A DNA stretch of 64,000 bases from Shewanella sp. c952 (GCF_019654975.1 NZ_BPEW01000023.1:1-64000); one strand, 5' to 3'. Shown: positions 54,255-62,630, counted from the stretch's first letter. The notes: generated by a model not told the origin, from the letters alone. Program-made: numbers and translations.

Positions 54255-54681
54255 CTCTGCAATTTTTAAACGCTGAAGGTAAGTGTTTACTCGCGATTGA
54301 GAGCTTGCTAGAGCAGCAATTGAATGTTTCTTGCTTACATGACAAATGCGTTGAATGTAAGTTATGGAATCAAGCTGTTACTTGATTGTTATCATTTGTA
54401 TCGAGTGTGGCGATTATTAGGTGTCGATTCTTGTTAAATAGCTGTGACTCTGATAATAGTATGGCCCTCCTAGTAGGTTCAGAGCCTATTTTTAGGGACG
54501 GTAAACCAGTTTTATAGCAATTTCAGTGTTCATTAATTCGCTGCTGTTCATAAACTCGCCAAGCTTAGGTCGTATTTACCACTGGGTTGTGTAAACCAAA
54601 TATTACACACTAGATTTTGTCATTCTAAAGTGGTGCCATTGAGGCCTGATGACATGAAATTGTTAATTATAAAAATTATTG
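54255..54681. other. intergenic region upstream of brnQ
   Basis: About 427 bp between divergent trmN6 and brnQ. Promoters are expected here, but I recognise no operator, riboswitch, repeat or small gene. Confidence 0.5.
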
Positions 54682-56025
54682 ATGGGGCATAAAGTGCAAA
54701 ATAATCAAATGAGTATTGCAGATACGTTAGGGTTAGGTTTCATGACCTTCGCGTTTTTCTTAGGGGCGGGTAACCTTATTTTCCCTCCTCTTGCAGGTTT
54801 TCTTGCTGGCGAGAATATGACATTAGCTATGCTTGGCTTTCTTGTCACCGCAGTAGGCTTACCGCTGATAACTTTGATTGCTGTTGCGAAAGCAAATGGC
54901 AAGATTATGGATCTGTTGCCTCCTATCGCTGCAACCACTCTAGCAGTGGCTATTTTCATTATCATTGGCCCAGCTTTTGCTGCGCCAAGAACAGGATTGG
55001 TAGCATTTGAAGTAGGCTTTAAGCCATTTTTAGAAAATGCTGATGCGACCTTTGTGCTTGCTGGTATTACCTTCACCACGGCTCAACTTATCTATACGCT
55101 GGTCTTTTTTGGCATATCCATGGTATTTGCACTGTACCCAGGAAAGCTACTAGATAACGTAGGTAAGGTATTAACGCCTATTCTTATTTTATTGCTTGTC
55201 GGTCTAGCGGCAACGGTAATGATCCTTCCAGGTAGCCCTGTTGAAGCGGCAGTTGGCGACTACCAAACCAATCCGTTAACCAAAGGGATTTTGGAAGGCT
55301 ACAACACTATGGATACCTTAGCCTCGCTCATCTTCGGTATTTTAATTATCGACATTTTACGCAAGAAAGGTATTACTGAGCCTAAAGCACAGACAGGCTA
55401 TTTAGTGAAAGCTGCGCTTATTGCTGCAGCGGGTCTAGCATTTGTTTATATCGCGCTATTTTACTTAGGTGCTACAGCGGGTGATTTGGCCACAGGTGCT
55501 GAGAATGGTGGTGTAATTTTAACTAACTATGTCACCCATGAGTTTGGTACGACGGGTTTGGTGTTATTAGCAACTGTTGTAACACTCGCTTGTTTAACCA
55601 CAGCGGTCGGCCTTATTAGTGCCTGTAGTGAGTTCTTTAATGAGCTATTACCTAAGATCTCATACCGCCGTTTTGTGGTGCTATTAAGTGTTATTTGCGC
55701 AACGATTGCAAACGTTGGTCTTTCTCAGCTTATTAGTATCAGTATTCCAGTATTGATGACGGTTTACCCTGTAGCGATTGCTTTGGTTGCGGTAACGTTC
55801 TTAACTGAACGCTTTGCAAAACCTGAAGCCGCTCATCGAATCGTGCTTAGCGTGGCGTTGTTCTTCGGCATTATTGATGGCATCAAAGCAGCCGGTGTAG
55901 ATGTGAGCATATTTAATTTTATGCCTTTGCACGCTGAAGGTATGGCTTGGTTACTTCCTACTGCGATTGCAATTGCTGCTTGTTTAATGATGAAGAAACA
56001 GCAAGCGACAGTGGCAGTTAGCTAA
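54682..56025 (+). CDS. brnQ: branched-chain amino acid transporter BrnQ (LIVCS)
   Basis: About 440-447 residues with twelve hydrophobic segments. ADTLGLGFMTFAFFLGAGNLIFPPLAG is the family N-terminus, GPAFAAPRTGLVAFEVGFKPF the next motif. It imports leucine, isoleucine and valine with sodium or protons. Start: ATG at 54682 or GTG at 54694; the GGGG at 54684-54687 would serve the GTG. Ends with a clear terminator. Confidence 0.93.
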   Translation: MGHKVQNNQMSIADTLGLGFMTFAFFLGAGNLIFPPLAGFLAGENMTLAMLGFLVTAVGLPLITLIAVAKANGKIMDLLPPIAATTLAVAIFIIIGPAFAAPRTGLVAFEVGFKPFLENADATFVLAGITFTTAQLIYTLVFFGISMVFALYPGKLLDNVGKVLTPILILLLVGLAATVMILPGSPVEAAVGDYQTNPLTKGILEGYNTMDTLASLIFGILIIDILRKKGITEPKAQTGYLVKAALIAAAGLAFVYIALFYLGATAGDLATGAENGGVILTNYVTHEFGTTGLVLLATVVTLACLTTAVGLISACSEFFNELLPKISYRRFVVLLSVICATIANVGLSQLISISIPVLMTVYPVAIALVAVTFLTERFAKPEAAHRIVLSVALFFGIIDGIKAAGVDVSIFNFMPLHAEGMAWLLPTAIAIAACLMMKKQQATVAVS

Positions 56026-56092
56026 GCCAAATAGCTGCTATGCTCAGGTGAGATAGCATCTGTGAGCTTGATAACATATGATAACGGCGATG

Positions 56093-56126
56093 AATTTATG
56101 ATTCATCGCCGTTTTTATATCTGATT
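56093..56126 (+). terminator. terminator of brnQ
   Basis: 13-bp perfect stem AACGGCGATGAAT/ATTCATCGCCGTT, T run, just before xerD. Confidence 0.92.
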
Positions 56127-56143
56127 TAAGGAAGCCACTTTAG

Positions 56144-57046
56144 GTGCCTGCTGAATATATCCCCGACAGTGAAATTGATCTGTTTCTCGACCATTTATGG
56201 TCAACCAAGGGCTTAAGCGATAATACCTTGAGTGCCTACCGTACAGATCTGCGCCATTTTGATCGCCACCAACAGTTAAAAGGTTTGAAGCTGGTTGAAA
56301 GCAGTCAATTGGATGTCAGAGACTATCTTGCTGTGCGTTTTGACAAAGGCTTTGCTAAAACCAGCAGTGCACGGATGATGAGCAGTCTGCGACGCTTCTT
56401 TGGCTATTTGGTGGTAAATAAGCAGATTAACACTGACCCGATGGCTTTACTCGAATCACCCAAATTGGCACGAAAGTTACCTGACTCATTAAGCGAGGAT
56501 GATATCGATAGGCTATTGTCTGAGCCACAAACTGATGATCCTATTGAGTGCCGTGACAAAGCCATGCTTGAGCTGCTGTATGCTACAGGTCTTCGGGTGT
56601 CAGAGCTTGTTGGTTTAACCATGGAGCAACTTAGTTTACGCCAAGGATTAGTGCGTATCGTGGGTAAGGGCGGCAAAGAGCGTTTAGTGCCTCTTGGTGA
56701 GCTTGCGGTTAGTGAAGTTGAAAACTATCTCAAGTTTGCCAGAGTGGAGTTACTTAAAGGTAAGCAAAGTGACGTGTTATTTCCTTCAAAACGCGCACAA
56801 CAGATGACGCGGCAGACATTTTGGCATCGAATCAAACTCTATGCATTGCGAGCGAATATTAGTACTGAGCTTTCACCCCATACCTTAAGGCATGCTTTTG
56901 CTACACATTTGCTTAATCATGGTGCCGATCTACGAGTGGTACAGCTGCTTCTAGGTCACAGCGATCTATCAACTACGCAGATCTACACCCATGTTGCCAC
57001 GGCTCGCTTAGCTAGCCTGCATTCAGAGCATCATCCACGCGGTTAA
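56144..57046 (+). CDS. xerD: site-specific tyrosine recombinase XerD
   Basis: 300 residues, GTG start. N-terminal SAM-like DNA-binding domain (SEIDLFLDHLWSTKGLSDNTLSAYRTDL), C-terminal catalytic domain with the R-H-R-H-Y set: GLRVSELVGL, HTLRHAFATHLLNHGA, LLGHSDLSTTQIYTHV with the tyrosine nucleophile. With XerC it resolves chromosome dimers at dif. The order xerD-dsbC-recJ is the standard one in gammaproteobacteria, so this is XerD and not an integron or phage integrase. Confidence 0.95.
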   Translation: MPAEYIPDSEIDLFLDHLWSTKGLSDNTLSAYRTDLRHFDRHQQLKGLKLVESSQLDVRDYLAVRFDKGFAKTSSARMMSSLRRFFGYLVVNKQINTDPMALLESPKLARKLPDSLSEDDIDRLLSEPQTDDPIECRDKAMLELLYATGLRVSELVGLTMEQLSLRQGLVRIVGKGGKERLVPLGELAVSEVENYLKFARVELLKGKQSDVLFPSKRAQQMTRQTFWHRIKLYALRANISTELSPHTLRHAFATHLLNHGADLRVVQLLLGHSDLSTTQIYTHVATARLASLHSEHHPRG

Positions 57047-57247
57047 GCCTTAATACTGACGATTTAGTTGAGATGATGAAAATCTTTAGTTCAGAGTTCT
57101 AGCAATAACTTGATAGATTTCACGTCTGTATGATTTCGTTACAGCAAAAAGTTTGCTTTAGTTAGCATGAGACTGTAACTTTTCAGCTCCAGACTAGGTC
57201 TAATCCTTATACCCTTTAATAGACAGTAACGTAGAATAGGATATCCA

Positions 57248-57982
57248 ATGAAGTTCACCCGAGCATTTTCTTTGATCATTGCAATGGTCATAGCCCCTGC
57301 AGCCCTTGCCGGGTCAAACACCCAAAGTGATGACACTGCGGCGATAAAACAGAAGTTGTCTGATACATTAAGCGTAGATGTTATGTCGCTGAAAGAGTCG
57401 CAAATCCCAGGTTTGTATGAGGCCTTAACTAACCGTGGTGTGCTATATATCAGTAAAGATGGCACTAAGCTGTTGCATGGTACTCTTTATGATTTAGATA
57501 AAGGCATGAAGAACCTAACCGAAGCTGCGATGTCAGGTCCGCGTATTGACATGATGAAGCCACTTGAGAAGAACATGTTGGTTTACAAAGCCAAGAATGA
57601 AAAACATGTTGTCACAGTGTTTACTGATGTTGATTGTGGATACTGCCGCAAGCTACATAATCAAATGGATGAATATAACGATCTGGGTATCACAGTTAGA
57701 TACCTAGCATTCCCACGAGCAGGTATTCCATCAGCTAATGCTGACGAGATGGAAGCTGTTTGGTGCGCTGCAGATCCTCTTAAAGCGATGACAGATGCTA
57801 AGTCAGGTAAGGCAGTAAAATTGGCTAAGTGTGATGCGAAAATTGCAGAGCAATATAACCTTGGGCAAACCTTTGGTATTAACGGAACGCCTGCAATCGT
57901 GCTTGAAGATGGCAGCTTGATCCCGGGTTACCAACCGCCAAAAGATTTGTTAAGAGTGCTAGATGCTGCAGCCGCAGAGTAA
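57248..57982 (+). CDS. dsbC: thiol:disulfide interchange protein DsbC
   Basis: 244 residues with a signal peptide ending APAALA. N-terminal dimerisation domain, then a thioredoxin fold with the active-site CGYC in FTDVDCGYCRKLHNQM and the cis-proline in INGTPAIVLEDG. It reshuffles wrong disulfides in the periplasm. 201 bp after xerD and followed by a terminator, so it is probably transcribed from its own promoter. Confidence 0.95.
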   Translation: MKFTRAFSLIIAMVIAPAALAGSNTQSDDTAAIKQKLSDTLSVDVMSLKESQIPGLYEALTNRGVLYISKDGTKLLHGTLYDLDKGMKNLTEAAMSGPRIDMMKPLEKNMLVYKAKNEKHVVTVFTDVDCGYCRKLHNQMDEYNDLGITVRYLAFPRAGIPSANADEMEAVWCAADPLKAMTDAKSGKAVKLAKCDAKIAEQYNLGQTFGINGTPAIVLEDGSLIPGYQPPKDLLRVLDAAAAE

Positions 57983-57999
57983 TTATTAATTAGTAAAAC

Positions 58000-58024
58000 A
58001 GGTGAGCCTCGGCTCACCTTTTTT
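58000..58024 (+). terminator. terminator of dsbC
   Basis: Nine-base stem AGGTGAGCC/GGCTCACCT with TC loop and T run. It touches the first in-frame ATG of recJ at 58025, which argues against that ATG as a start. Confidence 0.9.
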
Positions 58025-58111
58025 ATGCCTGCTAAAAAGAGTGAAGAGCAAGCCTTTGCTAGCAGTCTTTGCTATGCTGGCAAGACTCATTGTTTAAAGG
58101 TAGTTAGCCCT

Positions 58112-59836
58112 GTGATCCATAAGATAGTTCGCCGCTCAAAAATCGATGATAGCCATTTACCTAACTCTCTATCTCCACTGTTAAAACAGATATATGCCAG
58201 CCGTGGTGTGAGTGCAAATGAATGTGAATTGAGCTTAGGTAAACTACTGCGACCCAATACCATGTTGGGAGTGACCCAAGCCGCAGAAATTGTCGCAGAT
58301 GCAATAGCAGCGCAAAAGTCGATTCTGATCATGGGTGACTTTGATGCTGATGGCGCCACATCGACCAGCGTGTGTATGTTGGCGCTGAAAATGATGGGCG
58401 CTAACAATATCGATTACTTGATCCCCAATCGATTTGACTACGGTTATGGCCTCAGTCCCGAAATTGTTGCGGTAGCGGCGCAGAAAAAGGCCGAAGTGAT
58501 TATCACAGTCGATAATGGTATTTCATCAATTGAGGGTGTTGCCGCAGCAAAAGCGCTGGGGATGACCGTTGTTATCACCGACCATCATCTGCCAGGCCAG
58601 TCTATACCTGATGCTGACGCGATTGTTAACCCTAACCAGCATGGCTGTGAATTTGCCAGTAAATCGATTGCTGGGGTTGGCGTTGCCTTTTATTTGATGT
58701 CAGCACTTCGGGCAGAATTAAGACAACGCGACTGGTATCAGCAGCAAGGTATCAATGAACCAAATCTAGGTCACTTACTCGATATCGTAGCCTTAGGCAC
58801 TGTGGCCGACGTGGTATCGCTTGATACCAATAACCGCATCTTGGTTGAAGCGGGACTGCAACGAGTGAAGGCGGGTCGCTGCCGCGTTGGGATCACCGCG
58901 TTATTGGAAGTGGCCAAACGCACTCCATCACGTATTGTAGCCTCAGATTTTGGTTTTGCTGTTGGCCCAAGGCTTAATGCTGCAGGTCGTTTGGATGAGA
59001 TGGCATTAGGTGTTGAAACGCTATTATGTGAAGACATTATGTTGGCACGCAGAATGGCATCTGAGCTCGACAGCTTAAATGCAGAGCGGCGCGATCTAGA
59101 AACGGAGATGCAACAAGAAGCACTTAAGAGCCTCGAAAGTGTTGAGCTAAATGAAACAGAACTGCCTTGGGGAATTGCACTATTTCAAGCCGATTGGCAT
59201 CAAGGTGTTATTGGGATTTTAGCATCGAGAATTAAAGATAAGTATCATCGTCCGGTTATCGCATTTGCCGACGCTGGAGATGGCCAAATAAAAGGTTCAG
59301 CTCGCTCAATCAAAGGCTTGCACATGCGTGACCTTTTAGAGCTCATCAACAGTCGCCATCCTGGGCTTATTCTTAAGTTTGGTGGTCACGCGATGGCGGC
59401 AGGGCTATCAATAAAAGCCGGGCAGTTTGCATTGTTTGCTGATGCATACGATAAAGCGATTCGAGAAACCTTGGCGCCAGAGTTACTGACTGGTGAGTTG
59501 GTTTCCGATGGAGAGCTGACGCCAGAGCAATTTACCTTGCCGTTAGCAGCAGAGCTTCGCGCAGCAGGCCCTTGGGGGCAAAACTTCCCAGAGCCACTGT
59601 TTGATGGTCACTTTAGGATCATCCAACAACGAATTGTGGGTGAGAAGCACCTTAAATTGGTGTTAGAGACTGAATGTGGTCAAGTAATGCTGGATGCTAT
59701 CGCATTTAATGTCGACTTAAAAACCTGGCCAGACGCAACCATTCAACATGCTGAGATTGTTTATAAGCTGGATGTGAATGAGTTTAGAGGTAATCAAACC
59801 TTGCAGTTGATGGTGGATCAGATAGCGCCAATGTAG
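58112..59836 (+). CDS. recJ: single-stranded-DNA-specific exonuclease RecJ
   Basis: About 574 residues from the GTG at 58112, preceded by AAAGG and close to the E. coli length of 577. Upstream codons from 58025 are open but start right on the dsbC terminator. DHH-family motifs: GDFDADGATSTS (motif I), VDNGISS, TDHHLPG (motif III), and DIVALGTVADVVSL. The DHHA1 motif GGHAMAAGL is also present. It degrades single-stranded DNA 5' to 3' in recombination and mismatch repair. Confidence 0.94.
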   Translation: MIHKIVRRSKIDDSHLPNSLSPLLKQIYASRGVSANECELSLGKLLRPNTMLGVTQAAEIVADAIAAQKSILIMGDFDADGATSTSVCMLALKMMGANNIDYLIPNRFDYGYGLSPEIVAVAAQKKAEVIITVDNGISSIEGVAAAKALGMTVVITDHHLPGQSIPDADAIVNPNQHGCEFASKSIAGVGVAFYLMSALRAELRQRDWYQQQGINEPNLGHLLDIVALGTVADVVSLDTNNRILVEAGLQRVKAGRCRVGITALLEVAKRTPSRIVASDFGFAVGPRLNAAGRLDEMALGVETLLCEDIMLARRMASELDSLNAERRDLETEMQQEALKSLESVELNETELPWGIALFQADWHQGVIGILASRIKDKYHRPVIAFADAGDGQIKGSARSIKGLHMRDLLELINSRHPGLILKFGGHAMAAGLSIKAGQFALFADAYDKAIRETLAPELLTGELVSDGELTPEQFTLPLAAELRAAGPWGQNFPEPLFDGHFRIIQQRIVGEKHLKLVLETECGQVMLDAIAFNVDLKTWPDATIQHAEIVYKLDVNEFRGNQTLQLMVDQIAPM

Positions 59837-59865
59837 TGTTTGGGCTGGGAAATCAGCTTTTAGCT

Positions 59866-59892
59866 TTAAAGTTAAAGTTAAAGTTAAAGTCA
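59866..59892. repeat. TTAAAG hexamer run after recJ
   Basis: Four imperfect direct copies of a 6-bp unit (TTAAAG). The reverse unit occurs before pgk. No function evident. Confidence 0.55.
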
Positions 59893-59931
59893 AAATCTAG
59901 ATCAAAGTCGTGGCGCTTCGCCCACACCAGA

Positions 59932-59964
59932 CCAAAAAGGGGAAAGCGCTTGCCCCCCTTTTGG
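59932..59964. terminator. GC-rich hairpin after recJ
   Basis: Arms CCAAAAAGGGG and CCCCCCTTTTGG flank AAAGCGCTTG. It lies 96 bp after the recJ stop and may end its transcript. A GTGG/CCAC palindrome around 59910-59925 precedes it. Confidence 0.5.
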
Positions 59965-60099
59965 ATATCCCTCAGCGCCCCGGCGAAATTTAAAGAGCAA
60001 AATTTCCAACGGGGGAGATTTGATTCTGGACGTTTGGTTATTGTATTTAAGCCACGGTGTTTACTGCGAGATAGCTATTGCTGATAACTCAAATGCTGA

Positions 60100-60312
60100 T
60101 AGTTTGCGCTTTTCAAACTCAGTGTGGTCCGGCTGAGGCCTTCGGTTTCAGCGCCAATTCTGTTCCTTACAGAATTTGGCATTTCCTCCTTCCTTGGAGG
60201 TCAGACGGCGCAAAACGAGCCTCAGTTGCGTCTGCACATACGCTGACCGCAGGTCATTGGAACCACTTTGGTCAGCAGCTAACGCATTTATGCCCCAAAG
60301 TTAGCTAACTTT
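60100..60312. repeat. hairpin-rich segment left of the integron
   Basis: Several small hairpins in about 210 bp: GTTTG-CGCTTTT-CAAAC (60102-60118), AATTCTGT-TCCTT-ACAGAATT (60156-60176), CCTCC-TTCCTT-GGAGG, and a perfect 16-bp palindrome AAAGTTAGCTAACTTT (60297-60312). No gene is credible here on either strand. Could be a decayed attC, a folded RNA or a REP-type repeat. Confidence 0.45.
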
Positions 60313-60340
60313 AGGTTAAACGTGGATTGCGTATTCTCAT
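60311..60340 (-). pseudogene. possible remnant of the integron integrase start
   Basis: On the minus strand an ATG 17 bp after the LexA box opens nine codons (MRIRNPRLT) before a stop. Integron integrases are read away from attI, have a LexA box at their promoter, and start with a short basic segment. No integrase sequence follows to the left, where recJ ends after 470 bp. This is inference from position; the peptide itself is too short to prove homology. Confidence 0.35.
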
Positions 60341-60356
60341 GTAGGTTGAAATGGTG

Positions 60357-60372
60357 CTGTATATTCATACAG
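60357..60372. promoter_or_regulatory. LexA (SOS) box
   Basis: CTGTATATTCATACAG fits CTG-N10-CAG with the typical TA-rich core. A second palindrome, CAGTTATAACTG (60370-60381), overlaps it. No SOS gene lies beside it, which fits a lost integrase; a 57-codon frame runs in the other direction. Confidence 0.75.
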
Positions 60373-60403
60373 TTATAACTGAAAGTGAGTAAAAACGGCC
60401 ATT

Positions 60404-60577
60404 ATGGCGCAAATAAAGATGCCAAAAACTGTCCTGCTAGGCATCGATAATTTTTTAATATTTCACAAAACCTATAAAAATCAGGCTGATGGAAAATGTA
60501 AAAAAGTGATACACGGACCCATTGAACACCCTAGGCTCTCTTTCCCCGCGCTCAACAAGGCCGTTTATGTCGCCTGA
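60404..60577 (+). CDS. possible 57-residue protein between LexA box and attI
   Basis: ATG at 60404, 32 bp after the LexA box, opens 57 codons (begins MAQIKMPKTVLLGIDN, ends PALNKAVYVA). The ribosome site is weak (AGTGAG at poor spacing). No family recognised. Its place, on the plus strand next to an SOS box, makes it worth recording, but it may be chance. Confidence 0.25.
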   Translation: MAQIKMPKTVLLGIDNFLIFHKTYKNQADGKCKKVIHGPIEHPRLSFPALNKAVYVA

Positions 60578-60623
60578 ACTTAGACATTATCTATTTACAT
60601 CAATGCCTTAGTAGTGATAGCTT

Positions 60624-60684
60624 GTTAAAAAATTAACGAGTTGCTAAGAACGTTATCGAGCGACTAATGAATAAGCTGTTAGGC
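60624..60684 (+). other. attI-like integron recombination site
   Basis: The crossover box GTTAGGC (60678-60684) marks the left edge of cassette 1. Upstream GTT boxes at 60624, 60640 and 60652 and an inverted box CTAAT (60664-60668) give an arrangement like attI1 (direct repeats, then an inverted L and a R box). No long palindrome surrounds GTTAGGC, so it is not an attC. The bases after the crossover, TTAGGCGAAT, pair with ATTCGCCTAA at the end of cassette 1, which proves the cassette boundary. Confidence 0.65.
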
Positions 60685-60725
60685 GAATAGCGCATCACAC
60701 TGAGTATCTTTGATGGAATTAAAGT

Positions 60726-61676
60726 ATGGCGTATAGAATATACAGAAGGGAAAGTATAAAGGCAGGCGCTTGGTATTTTTCAGTTTCATGTAAACATTGT
60801 GAAAAGCCCATTTACCTTTTTGATGATAAATCTAAAGGAAATCGTTCCTTTTTAACGGGGCTAAAAATCGATGATGATATAAGTACTACTTGCCCAAGCT
60901 GCATTCATGATGACTTATACTCACCAAATTTGGTTTACCCAATAATGTCGGAAGAAAATATTCCGGCAAGTTACCCTAAAAGAAACCAAATATCCAAAGC
61001 TTCTCGTAAACCTTTAAATCGTTCATACCCTAATGCAAAAGTTACAATGGGAGTTGGTTATATTGAAGATAGGCCTAAAGCTGCAGCTTTAGTTGGAAGA
61101 ATTGTTACCGCTTGGGCAGATATTGATATTCAGTGTGTCAGACTCCTAGGTGAGTTAATGGGGGCAAATATACCTGCAGCCGCAGCTGTATTTGGATCAA
61201 TTAGAAATAGTCGCAGTCAACACGATGCATTAAGAGCTGCAGCAGTTACCGTTCTAAATAAGCCTGATTTACTCTTATTTAATGCTTATATCAAAAGGAA
61301 AGAGGCGCTCGAAAAAGAACGAAATGATCTTGCTCATGGCTGCTTCGGTGTGTCACTCTCGATACCAGATCATATCGTGTGGGTATCTCAATCAGATTTT
61401 TTGGCGTTTACAGCTGCACATCAAGCTAATGGCGAATCTTTTGATCTGTTTTCTAAACAATATGTTTATGAGCTTGGAACTCTGGAAAGAATAGCTCAGG
61501 AAATATCTGAACTATATACGCAAATAGGTTTCTTTACAGGTTACCTTTCAGCTAGGAGCGATGGTGCGCAAGGTGAAGCTTTTAGAGGCAATAGATATGC
61601 GGAACTTTGTGAGCAAGACCATATTAAACAAGCTGTTGCTGTGTTAAAAAATCAAGCAAAAAAAAAGCGTAGGTAA
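60726..61676 (+). CDS. integron cassette gene: Zn-ribbon plus HEPN-like protein
   Basis: 316 residues. The N-terminal part has CKHC (22-25) and CPSC (56-59), a zinc ribbon. Residues about 118-300 are helical and contain KERNDLAHG; R199 and H204 form the RX4H motif with N after R, as in HEPN ribonucleases. Hydrophobic helices such as LLGELMGANIPAAAAVFGSI precede it. No named family recognised. HEPN proteins are often toxins or antiphage nucleases, and integron cassettes often carry such genes. Function is inferred only. It starts 42 bp after the attI box and ends 5 bp before attC1; AT-richer than its core-genome neighbours. Confidence 0.8.
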   Translation: MAYRIYRRESIKAGAWYFSVSCKHCEKPIYLFDDKSKGNRSFLTGLKIDDDISTTCPSCIHDDLYSPNLVYPIMSEENIPASYPKRNQISKASRKPLNRSYPNAKVTMGVGYIEDRPKAAALVGRIVTAWADIDIQCVRLLGELMGANIPAAAAVFGSIRNSRSQHDALRAAAVTVLNKPDLLLFNAYIKRKEALEKERNDLAHGCFGVSLSIPDHIVWVSQSDFLAFTAAHQANGESFDLFSKQYVYELGTLERIAQEISELYTQIGFFTGYLSARSDGAQGEAFRGNRYAELCEQDHIKQAVAVLKNQAKKKRR

Positions 61677-61681
61677 AATTC

Positions 61682-61781
61682 GCCTAACAAGTCGTTTAAA
61701 AGGACAAAAAACAGTTGGCTTTTGCTCCTTCGTCGCTAATTTTAGCCAACTGTTTTATTGCCTCTTAACGAGGCGTTAGGT
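61682..61781 (+). other. attC site 1
   Basis: 100 bp from GCCTAAC (fits RYYYAAC) to GTTAGGT (fits GTTRRRY). Inside, 13-bp arms AAAACAGTTGGCT and AGCCAACTGTTTT (61708-61720, 61744-61756) give the hairpin that the integrase recognises as single strand. The crossover is between 61775 and 61776. Cassette 1 is therefore about 60679-61775. Confidence 0.9.
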
Positions 61782-61792
61782 AAAACGAAAGT

Positions 61793-62329
61793 ATGGCGTT
61801 TCTTCTACTTTTTATTTATATCTGTTTGGTTTGTGGTGTAGTGTTTTATGCGAAAAAACGTAAAGCATATAGCCATTTCAGATACTCAATAAGTGAATTG
61901 GGTGAGTTAGGCTCTGAATATGAAAAGCAGGTTTCATATTTTGTATTTTTACCCGTAGGACTGGGTTGCTTGATTGTTTCTTTTGTTACTTATACCAGTA
62001 ATTATCCTGCTGCATTTTTATCTGGTGCTATTGGCTTGAGTTATCTCCTAAGTGCATTTTTTCCGTGCGATCCAGGAACACCTTTATTAGGAACTTGGAA
62101 AAACTCCATACATAATATTATTGGTGGTGCTTGTTATGCTGCGATGGCATATCAATTAAATGAATTAATGGACAGCGAAGCAACATGGTTTATTGAATTA
62201 ACTTTTACATTGCTTTGTACTTTCCTATTAATATTTCTCGTTGGATTCCCTAAAGGTTTTATTGGTCTAGCTCAAAGGTTGGCTGAAACAAGTATATTTT
62301 TAAGTACGGCTTTGTTACTTTTGGTGTAA
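61793..62329 (+). CDS. integron cassette gene: DUF998-like membrane protein
   Basis: 178 residues with about five hydrophobic helices. SHFRYSISELGELGSEYEKQ and SAFFPCDPGTPLLGTWKNSIHNIIGG are the typical motifs of DUF998 membrane proteins (SISELG, FPCDPG, H-N). Function unknown; relatives are occasionally linked to stress or antibiotic tolerance without clear proof. It starts 11 bp after attC1, the tight packing normal for cassettes, and would need an outside or attI-linked promoter. Confidence 0.85.
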   Translation: MAFLLLFIYICLVCGVVFYAKKRKAYSHFRYSISELGELGSEYEKQVSYFVFLPVGLGCLIVSFVTYTSNYPAAFLSGAIGLSYLLSAFFPCDPGTPLLGTWKNSIHNIIGGACYAAMAYQLNELMDSEATWFIELTFTLLCTFLLIFLVGFPKGFIGLAQRLAETSIFLSTALLLLV

Positions 62330-62336
62330 GTTAGTT

Positions 62337-62439
62337 ACCTAACAAGCGCATTAAGCATGGGACTGCTAACAGCTTGCTCAGTTCCGCTTCGCTTCACATT
62401 TTAGCAAGCTATTATCAGCCCCTTATGCGGGCGTTAATG
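62337..62439 (+). other. attC site 2 (VCR-like)
   Basis: 103 bp from ACCTAAC to GTTAATG. Arms AGCTTGCT/AGCAAGCT (62371-62378, 62403-62410), and the right end CAGCCCCTTATGCGGGCGTT resembles Vibrio cholerae repeats closely. ACCTAAC pairs with the start of cassette 2 (GTTAGGT), so cassette 2 is about 61776-62433. The final box GTTAATG does not fit GTTRRRY fully, which marks the end of the array. Confidence 0.88.
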
Positions 62440-62554
62440 CATGTCTGTTTGCCATACTTTCCCTAATTTAATTCATCAATCCGAGAGTTTTAGCTCTAAC
62501 TCACTTTTGTCCAAAAACGTGTTTCACTTCTCATGACCTAAAACACAAAGCATT

Positions 62555-62590
62555 AAAAAAGCCAGTTGAATTAACAACTGGCTTTTATTT
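62555..62590 (-). terminator. terminator of pepA
   Basis: Stem AAAAGCCAGTTG/CAACTGGCTTTT. A second palindrome TTGTCTAGCA/TGCTAGACAA (62589-62610) lies between it and the pepA stop. Confidence 0.88.
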
Positions 62591-62630
62591 TGTCTAGCAA
62601 TGCTAGACAAGTCGCTTTCGCTAAAGCAAA

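Noticed and set aside
56144..57046. XerD gene considered as the missing integron integrase
   Set aside because: It has the standard xerD-dsbC-recJ neighbourhood and XerD motifs, and lacks the extra patch typical of integron integrases.
59866..59892. Possible CRISPR-like repeat
   Set aside because: Units are 6 bp without spacers; no cas genes nearby.
59836..60308. Two overlapping plus-strand frames (82 and 76 codons) after recJ
   Set aside because: They run through the hexamer repeat and hairpins and have unlikely amino acid composition.
60590..60684. attC of a lost cassette at the left edge
   Set aside because: No RYYYAAC partner or long palindrome upstream of GTTAGGC; the GTT-box pattern fits attI better.
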